Assembly: GCF_000283155.1 (NCBI RefSeq)
Contig: NW_004454289.1
Location: forward strand, 1,478,143-1,542,142
Length of the DNA: 64,000 nt
Source of the DNA: Ceratotherium simum simum
Taxonomy: Eukaryota; Chordata; Mammalia; Perissodactyla; Rhinocerotidae
Direction of reading: 5' to 3'
Shown here: piece by piece, positions 57,360-64,000 of the stretch
How the letters are laid out: each line of letters starts with the position of its first letter
Numbering within the stretch: the first letter of the stretch is position 1
Made by a program: the position numbers and the translations under genes
The notes under the pieces: model-generated
Database searches by the model: none
What the model was told of the DNA's origin: nothing
The model's input: only the letters and a program-made list of their open reading frames with translations

Positions 57360-58645
57360 CTCTTTTTAACTCTTTATTTTGGAAACCATTTGAACCTTCC
57401 AGAGCAGCTGCAGGAATGAGGACAGACAAGGAACCCGGCAGAGTCCTCACCTGTCGCTGTTGCTGTCGCTGCCTGCGTCCTCTCAGTTTGAGGGTGAGTC
57501 GAGGCCTGCTTCAAACACCTCAGGGCGCATTTCCCAAGAATCAGGCTCCAGGCCACCACGGTCGGGTTCTCGCTGCAGTAACTTAACATCGATGCCCACT
57601 GTCCTCTGACCCGCCGCCGTCCGCCTGCTGTGCCAGCTGACCTTCACAGTGTTGCTCCCCCTCCGGCCCCGATCCCGGCCCGGATCCCAACCCCAGTGCC
57701 ACCCAGGGTCGGGTGTGGTGCCGGCCATCAGGCCTCCTTGGTCCCTGCCGTCTGAAGCAGCACCAGCACCTTGGTCTCTGTCGCAGTGGTGTCTGAAGAA
57801 CACGGTCTCTTTAGCGGAGTTCCTCTTGTGTCCACCCAGCGGGGTGTGAGCCACGTGAGAGACGTGTCCTCCTCGTGAGGCCCTCGGCCGCCTGCCCCTG
57901 CGGTGATGGGAAACTCTATCTTCGGCTGAGGAGCTGCCTGGTCTCTCGGCCTCCCTCCCCACGTGTAACTCATGGTCTGCGAGGGGACTCGTGACTGGCG
58001 ATCGTCCTGCTCCCGTGGAAGTCGACCACGGATCTAGCCCCACAGATGACTCCTGCCTGAGCCCCTCTTCATTACAAAGGCTGCAAAATGCTGGTTTTCA
58101 CCCCTCCCCATTCGCCAGCTGGTCACAGGACCCTTGGCGTCTCCTGTAGGAAAGAGCCGTCCTCCTCCCCTTTTCTCTCTTATTATAAGGATGGGTCATG
58201 AGTCCTGTTTTTCAACGGCTCACGTCATTACTCTGCTGGACTGTTTTGGAGCTCAAGTTGTCTCTGGTTCGGTCAGTGGGAGCCCCTGCAAGGTGGCTCT
58301 TATAACCTTTGGCCTGCCACCATCAGGTTTTCTCTTTCTGAGTACTTTCTTCGTCATGAAACGCATGGTCCAGGCTTATGTTGTATCGATCCTGTGCCAA
58401 CTTTGGAATGGGCTGCTTTTTCCCGGGTCATGGCATTAAAGACCGAGATCTGGCTGTGGGGTGCTCGCGCTCACAGTTGCTGTGGTGTCTTTGCTTCAAA
58501 GGTCTCTCATCGGACAGAGCCAAATACACAGGACGGGCAACACAGCCAAAGCCTGACACATACGTCCACGTGCCACATCATGATCCCGCCTCTCACTCCA
58601 TCCTGGTTTTCGCAGGATGCTCTGGAATGGTCTGGTTTCCTAATC
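57360..58645 (-). mobile_element. Old L1 3' UTR, antisense, GC-shifted
   Basis: 'gtccaggcttatgttgtatc', 'tggaatgggctgctttttcc', 'gaccgagatctggctgtggg', 'gcaaggtggctcttataacc' and 'ctgtggtgtctttgcttcaa' follow the antisense order of L1M 3' UTRs. The left part (57360-57900) is weaker. Many TG/CA decays and GC gains. Confidence 0.62.
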
Positions 58646-59014
58646 TGTTTACCCGATTGTGTGTCCCCCTGACCCATCCCCAAGTACACTGAAGTAGGGT
58701 TCGGCCTGTCTTGTCCTTCACGGTGTGCCCAGAGCAGAGGTCTTCAAGAACTCTCTAACGAGTGGATGTGCCTCTGTGGGCCCCACAAATATTTGCCTGA
58801 GTGTTTGGGTTTGGGGTGGGGTCCAGGGAACAAGCCAGCCGGCTGCACTGGGCAGTGTGAGCCCCTGGCTGTGGCAGACGAGCTTCGGGGCAGCAGCCAT
58901 CTGTCCCTGGGGCCTCGCAGCCCCCTCTCCCCAGACGCCCAGCACACCTGGGGACAGAGCCGCCCAGGCTACGCACCACGATCAAGTTGGGGCCAGACCT
59001 GAGTCCTCGCAGCA

Positions 59015-59135
59015 GCCTTGCCCTTTGGGGCACCAAGCCCCATTTTTCAGATTAAGAAACCGAGGCTCAGAGAGGCTCTGGCACTTCCCTGGAAAGAAGT
59101 GGGGAGCGGATTCTGCCCAAGGGCTTTGGCCCTAA
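59015..59135 (-). mobile_element. MIR SINE, antisense
   Basis: 'ccccatttttcagattaaga', 'aaccgaggctcagagaggct' matches the reverse MIR core. Confidence 0.8.
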
Positions 59136-59334
59136 AGCACCAGGAACCACCTGGAGGCGGGTGTCCCATCTGTGCCGTGGGGCAGCTGCCCCTGGGCATC
59201 ACCTGAGGCTTTTCGGTCCTCAGATGGGCACGTGAGCAAGGTTTTCATCCTCATCCCACGTCCCACCCGCAGGGTGCTCTGGGAGAGCCCCCCCTGTCTG
59301 ACGCGCCCCGTCTCCCACCCCCCCTGGGTCTGAC

Positions 59335-59450
59335 TCCCACGGGCTTGGGCTCCCACCCTCGCTCGGCCACCACTCGCTATGTGACCTTCAGCACATGCCC
59401 CCAGCCTCAGTTTCCTCATCTGTAACTGGGGCTAAGTATCCTCCCCCGCG
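59335..59450 (+). mobile_element. MIR SINE, sense
   Basis: 'ctatgtgaccttcagcacat', 'gcccccagcctcagtttcct' and 'catctgtaactggggctaag': MIR core. Confidence 0.85.
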
Positions 59451-59574
59451 TGGGGGTCCCCCACCCCAGAGGCCTGGGAATGAGCCCCGTGGAGGTCCCG
59501 TCTGTCCCCCAAACTTCACGGGCCGTGTGACCAGCAGACACGAAGAAGGGGAGGGCAGCTCATTTTTCAAACAA

Positions 59575-59935
59575 AACGGTATCAGATGTGTGATTTGGTT
59601 AAAAAAATATATTTCTGGCCATGGCTTGAGCCTTACTCGTGAGAGCGCAGGATGGGGGCAGGGTGGAGGGGAGCGTTCCAGTGGCTTAAAAACCCCAGAT
59701 AAGTGTGTGGTGATTAAGCGCGACCATTAGCTCTAATGGGCAGTAATTGGCGATGAGAAATAATTTTCTGGGGCACAACTGCCCCTGTGCCCCCTCGCCC
59801 CGGCCCCAGTGGGGGGACGGCCAAGGGGCTGATTAACTCCCGGGCTGGAGGAAATGTCGGAGGCACAAAAAGTTTCCAGATTTGAGGGTAATTGGGAGAA
59901 GGTATTTCACTTTCCACATCAGGCTGATGACGGGC
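59575..59935. promoter_or_regulatory. Candidate conserved enhancer-like element, homeodomain-site cluster
   Basis: Seven ATTA/TAAT cores in 180 bp: 59713-59716, 59726-59729, 59734-59737, 59744-59747 (TAATTGG), 59761-59764, 59832-59835 and 59889-59892 (TAATTGG). Also GATA-type AGATAAG at 59697-59703 and a Bicoid-class GATTAAGC at 59712-59719. The surrounding DNA is GC-rich; no repeat family fits. Strongest regulatory candidate in the window; function inferred. Confidence 0.5.
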
Positions 59936-60662
59936 CACCCACCTCCGCCGAGGGGGGGCCTTGAGCTGCTTCCGCTCAGCACGGAGGGGATGGGTGGGGG
60001 CGTCCTGGCCGAGGGGTGCCCACCGTGCGACACGGCAAGTCACGAGTCCTGCAGTCCCTCACCGTCCCAGCAGGACTGAGGGTGACACCCTGCGTGAGGG
60101 ACAGCCATGGGTCTGAGAGCAGAGAGAGGTGGAGGCGACAGGGAAGAGCTCCCGTCCAACCCTCCGACGGTGGTGAGAAAGGCCCCTCTCTCCGAACCTG
60201 CCTCCCCCATCAGTGGGGTCTGTCCTTCCCACCCTAAAACTCAGACAAAGTCACGAGAAGGCAGCCCACCGTCCCAAGTCCCCTCCCCTAGAGCCACCAA
60301 GTCCCCCGCTGGCCTTAGGGCATCTTTGTGGGATTCAGGGAAAGACTCCCCCCCAGCCCTGCCCGACAGGTGCAGCCTCCCTCCAGAGCCCTTTGCTTGT
60401 CCAGTGGAGCTCACTGGGCTCTGCGGAGACTCTGTGTGGTGCACAGCCTACCCGACTGTCCTCCGAAGCTCTGCTGTGCTCATGCCTCCACCTCCCTCCT
60501 CCCCACTCCTCCCACCCAGCCTGACCCCAAAAATATGTCTGCTCACTTCATGTGGTTAAACTCAAGGGTCCCACCTCCATCCACCCACCTGCCTACTCTG
60601 TTTCCATGGCCCAGCATCCCTCTCCACCCTGGCCCCACTCCCCTCTTCCCCAATCCAAGGCT

Positions 60663-60760
60663 CACACTCCTCCTTTCCCTCTCTCTCTTCTCTCTCTCCT
60701 TCCCCCTCTCTCACCCTTTTTCTCTGTCTCTCACCGTCTGTCTGTCTCTCTCTCCCAGGC
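60663..60760. repeat. CT-rich low-complexity tract
   Basis: 'tccctctctctcttctctct' and 'gtctgtctgtctctctctcc' runs, about 100 bp. Confidence 0.85.
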
Positions 60761-60931
60761 GTGTGTTTCACAGGGACTCTGGTCTGGGTGAGGGAGACAA
60801 GCATGGTCGCTGCCCTGGTGAAGCTGGTGTTCTGACGGGAACAGATCACCCCAGAGGAACGAGCTCTGGGAACACGGGAAGATGTGCCTGGGGCAGGGGA
60901 CACAGTAGGTGGGTGGTCAGGGAAGGCCTTG

Positions 60932-60968
60932 CTGAATGAATGAATGAATGAATGAACAAATGAATGAG
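60932..60968. repeat. Short (GAAT)n microsatellite
   Basis: Five GAAT units, then AACAAAT and GAATGAG. A similar short array is at 62884-62906. Confidence 0.9.
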
Positions 60969-61304
60969 AGGAAGAGATCTAAGGTCCAAAGGGGGGGCCT
61001 TAAAGCATGGACCCAAGGCCTTCGGGGAGGGGGTCTTCATTCAGTAGGAAGACCCTTCCGTCCCAGCTCAGAGCCGCTGCACTCCACCAGGCGTGGGGCT
61101 GAGCTCCCCGTCACAGGAGGTGTGCAGCCAGGGCTTGGACGTTGCAGAGGGGCGTCCTGCCCTGTGAGGGGCTAGATGAGATGATCTGGGGTGCTGGCTA
61201 GGACTGAGCTGAGGCCCCTGAGCTGACCCCAGAACACCCCACAGCGGTGTCCCCTGGCTGTCCCTCTCTGCCATCCTCTGGCCAGGGCTCAGCCTGGAAG
61301 TTGC

Positions 61305-61430
61305 AGGTGTGGGTTGGAGCCTCAGGACGCCTCCACTGTTCACCAGCTATGTGACTCCGGGCCCTCTGGGCTACAGTGTCCTCCTCTGAAAATGAGACTC
61401 AGGGTGTCACCAAGTTCATGGGATGGGTGG
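61305..61430 (+). mobile_element. MIR SINE, sense
   Basis: 'ccagctatgtgactccgggc', 'gtgtcctcctctgaaaatga' .. 'gactcagggtgtca': MIR core, diverged. Confidence 0.72.
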
Positions 61431-61589
61431 GGGGCACCTTGGGGCTGGCTGGGTCAGAGAAATCTCTGGCGATGGTAGCCGCTGGCCCATTTAAGGAGTG
61501 GGGAAGTGTCTGTGCTCCGGCCCCAGGCTTCCCGGGGGTTTGCCACACAGGGCCTTTTTTCTGCACAGTGTCCCTGGATGGCATGGTGA

Positions 61590-61745
61590 CAGTGACGAGT
61601 GTGTACACCGGGCCCGGCGCTGTTCTGAGCGGCTAGACATGTCTGTCTCTTCTGCCCCGACCCCTCTGGGAGGCAGGGACGCCCGTGTCCCCCTTCTGTG
61701 GACAGAATCGGAGACTGACATGGAACAGCGCGTCCGAGCCTGTCT
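61590..61745 (-). mobile_element. MIR SINE, antisense
   Basis: 'acaccgggcccggcgctgtt' .. 'ctgagcggctag' (reverse 3' part), then 'gtgtcccccttctgtggaca' .. 'gaatcggagactgacatgga' (reverse core). GC-shifted. Confidence 0.6.
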
Positions 61746-61769
61746 TCTCACGTACAAGGTCACGTTCAC

Positions 61770-61935
61770 CGTGGCGGGCGCGTCCCGCCCGTCGTCACCC
61801 TCTCCGCCGGGCAGCAGACGGCGCGCCGCCCGCAGGGGCGCGGGGCCCGCAGGTGCCTGGACGCCGCCCGGCCGCACACACCTGCGCAGTGGGCGCCGGG
61901 CGGAGGGATCTGGGGGGCGGCGGCGCTTTCAGCAG
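61770..61935. promoter_or_regulatory. Small CpG-dense cluster
   Basis: 'ggcgggcgcgtcccgcccgt' .. 'cagacggcgcgccgcccgca': more than 20 CpG in about 165 bp by eye. Directly abuts the octamer-bearing candidate element at 61940. Confidence 0.55.
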
Positions 61936-61939
61936 CTCA

Positions 61940-62115
61940 TCGGGAACATTTGCATGTAATTTGGCAGCGGGTCACATGTGGGAGTCATCAGGCGGAGGAA
62001 AGGCTCAATCAGGGCCTAATCACCGTCTGTTTGGAGGTCTGGGCCCCAGCGAAAAAGGAAAACGGGCCTATTTTGCTTGAATGACAACCATCAGCGGCCA
62101 CCTTTGACCTCCCCA
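61940..62115. promoter_or_regulatory. Candidate conserved element with perfect POU octamer
   Basis: The perfect octamer ATTTGCAT at 61948-61955 is followed two bases later by TAAT (61957-61960); TAATCA (OTX/PITX-like) at 62017-62022; TCF/LEF-like CCTTTGA at 62101-62107. AT-richer than flanks and repeat-free. Octamer plus TAAT spacing resembles POU composite sites; inference. Confidence 0.45.
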
Positions 62116-62234
62116 CTCGGGCTGGGCTCGGGGTACATGGAGCTTTACAAACCAATCACGGGCCCTCCCTCCGCTCCCTGGACACGGCCGGCGGTCATTC
62201 ATTCATCCCTCCTGCTCTCACTCTTTCAACAACC

Positions 62235-62400
62235 CAGCATCGAGCAACCTTGCCCAGTGGTTAGGGCCCTCTGGAGGGGACCCGGCTCTGAGCCCTGACC
62301 GTGGCACTTACCAGCCAGGTGACCCTGAGCAGGGGACGGTCGGGGTGTCAGTGTCCCCATCTGTGGAATGGGCACATATGGCATGATGATAGAGCTCAGT
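62235..62400 (+). mobile_element. MIR SINE, sense
   Basis: 'cagtggttagggccctctgg' (MIR 5' A-box region), 'ggctctgagccctgaccgtg', 'ccaggtgaccctgagcaggg', 'gtgtccccatctgtggaatg' .. 'ggcacatatgg': most of MIR from the tRNA-like head onward. Confidence 0.85.
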
Positions 62401-63175
62401 GAAGGGTGGTGAATGATGCCGGGGGTGGGAGGATGAGCAGGACTGCAGGCTGGGGGCAGGGCGGGGGCTGGGCGCTGGCCCTCCCTCTGCCTTGCAGGCC
62501 ACCTGGGAAGGGGACTCCTGGTGAGGCACAGCGTGTCCCCCTCCTACAGAGGAGGGGCTGGGGCTCACCCGGTGAGTACGGGGGCGTCAGCCAGGCAGAC
62601 AGGGAGGGAACTGTGCAGGCCAGGGAGGCAGAGCTGGGAGACCTGAGAGAGGGCAGGAGCAAGCACGCCTGAGGGGGCCGTCCACAGGCAGTGACACTCA
62701 GCTAAGCCCCCAGGAGCCCTTGGTTCACCTCTGCACCGAGGGACTCACCCCGCCAGACCTCCTCCAGAAGTGGTCTCCCAGAGTCCCAGGCCCTGTGAAG
62801 GGGCTCCAGGCCCCGAGCCCTTCCCTGACTACCTCCGGGCTTGTCCAGGGAGACTCCACTAAATGAAGAAATGACTGGCAGCCTGAATGAATGAATGAAT
62901 GAGTGAACAGTGGAGGAACAAGCAGAAGAACACGGTTCCTGCCCTTGCAGCTCAGGCTCCTGGACGGCTCATCTCTCCCCAGGTGCAGGACTCGGCCACT
63001 GTGGGGCGGGGAGACCGTCCACCACGCCCAGCTCAGGGCCCGTGCTGCTGGCCACAGCCTGTTGGGGGCAGCCTGGGCCGGCCCACTGGCTCCTGGCTGT
63101 GCAAGTCAGGAGTTCCAGGCCGTGGGCCTTGCAGGCCTGAGGAATCGCTCGGGGCGGGCGCCCGCTGCATTAGCC
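62401..63175. other. GC-rich stretch, no gene seen
   Basis: Contains a (AATG)n run at 62884-62906 and overlapping frames only. Confidence 0.45.
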
Positions 63176-63179
63176 GCCT

Positions 63180-63325
63180 GCTCCCTGATGGTGTTTATCG
63201 GGATGTGGAACGGGCCTCCAGGAAACCGTCTGGCAGGCCGGCCTTCAGCAAATGGATTGCCAATTAATCAGCATCTATTTATGAGAACGTTTAAACCATT
63301 ATTAATGTAGTGTAAATATGGAACC
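63180..63325. promoter_or_regulatory. Candidate conserved element beside a CpG cluster
   Basis: CAATTAATCA at 63261-63270 (overlapping TAAT/ATTA cores), TTTATG at 63278-63283 (HOX/CDX-like), 'accattattaatgtagtgta' at 63295-63314, and 'gtgtttatcggg' near 63191. Flanked immediately by CpG-dense sequence (63320-63545). Repeat-free; inference. Confidence 0.42.
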
Positions 63326-63545
63326 GCTGGCGGCCCAGGGCGGCCGGGCGGGCGGGCGGGGGGCCATCTGCGGGGCCGAGGCTGCCATCACATTCCTGGG
63401 CCTGTTCCCGCCCCACCCTCCTGGGCAGCCCCCCCAGCCCGGCCCCCAGGAGCCGCTGCTGCAGGTGCCGGCTCCTCCCGCGGCCCTGCTCAGGGCGGCC
63501 CCCAGGCGGGTTCTGAGGCCTTCGGCCGCTCTCCCACCTCGCAGG
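63320..63545. promoter_or_regulatory. CpG-dense cluster
   Basis: 'gcggccgggcgggcgggcgg', 'ctgcggggccgaggctgcca' and further GC-rich text. Moderate CpG density. The 84-codon minus-strand frame across it is Gly/Ala/Arg-rich and not recognised. Confidence 0.45.
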
Positions 63546-64000
63546 GTTTTCAACATGTTCTCACTTTAGACGCTGAACAGCGACGTGCGGGTTGAGTTGG
63601 TCACTCCGTCACCGGGCAGAGGGCTGGCAGCAGCCACCCGCCCCTCCCCCGTGCGTCTCCACCCTCGGGGAGCAGTGAGCGGGTGTCCCCACGTTGCCCC
63701 TGTCCAGTCCCCTCCCACCCCCAACTGCTCGGGACCCACCAACTGCGTCCGGCCAGCGTCTGTTCCTGGGAGGTGGTGGCAGGAGGTGGGCGGGCAGGGG
63801 GGCGGGGGGTGCGGCAGGTCTCGCCACCCCAGCCTGTCCCTCACTGCAGGCCCAGCTCTCCGGCTCTCCTCCTTGTCATCCAGGCAGCCCGCCTCACCCC
63901 TCGCCCCATCCACACCTTCATTCCCTTCAGAGAGGCCAGCCAGCACTGTTGCCTCCTCACGCTCACACTGTCTGGGCCTCCAGCGCACCTCCGGCCGACC
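63546..64000. other. GC-rich stretch to window end, no gene seen
   Basis: Overlapping frames on the minus strand only reflect composition. No repeat recognised. Confidence 0.45.

Noticed and set aside
1..64000. CRISPR array, bacterial operon or phage content
   Set aside because: No regularly spaced direct repeats with unique spacers and no prokaryotic gene organisation; SINE, L1, MIR and MaLR content is mammalian throughout.

Overview
The window is vertebrate nuclear DNA from a placental mammal, and I find no protein-coding exon, rRNA or free-standing tRNA gene that I can support. The lineage signal comes from short tRNA-derived SINEs with pol III A and B boxes and the head GGCCAGCCCCGTGGC, followed either by 'gatgttagctcagggc..' or by 'catacagcaactagaagg..'. 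These belong to the equine-repetitive-element (ERE) family of odd-toed ungulates (Perissodactyla). The second tail type reads to me more like rhinoceros or tapir copies than horse copies, but that is from memory. All recognisable reading frames are decayed LINE-1 (L1) fragments.

Layout. 1-15.2 kb is mosaic: L1 pieces on the minus strand (1-1.96, 6.17-7.17, 7.34-11.87 kb) and one on the plus strand (13.34-14.15 kb), a TCTA microsatellite at 3.6 kb, and LTRs at 14.4-15.2 kb. 15.2-22.0 kb is GC-rich and mostly unique, with a young SINE (17.9 kb), a MaLR-type LTR (19.7 kb), a homopyrimidine tract (20.4 kb) and two AT-richer islands that look like conserved non-coding elements. 22.06-39.48 kb is an AT-rich block built almost wholly of L1 in both orientations. 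It includes a near full-length but dead L1 at 22.76-28.55 kb, an inverted-junction L1 at 30.57 kb and a scrambled copy at 34.6 kb.

39.5-64 kb is GC-rich, poor in L1 (only 52.6-53.7 and 57.4-58.6 kb) and strewn with ancient MIR SINEs. It carries a CpG island at 44.0-44.9 kb, two smaller CpG clusters (61.8 and 63.3 kb), a roughly 380-bp GGAA tract with a 71-bp higher-order period (54.2 kb), and a three-layer nest of repeats (MIR, MLT1 LTR, ERE) at 42.1-42.9 kb. It also carries several short AT-rich, repeat-free islands dense in homeodomain (TAAT), POU octamer, SOX and forkhead-like motifs.

No genes act together here. The most interesting reading is that the GC-rich right part, and the island near 15.5 kb, form a cluster of candidate distal regulatory elements (an intron or flank of a developmental gene outside the window). 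That is inference from base composition and motifs. It needs a cross-species alignment, which could not be run. Interspersed-repeat families are named by memory of consensus sequences, so subfamily names are deliberately broad.
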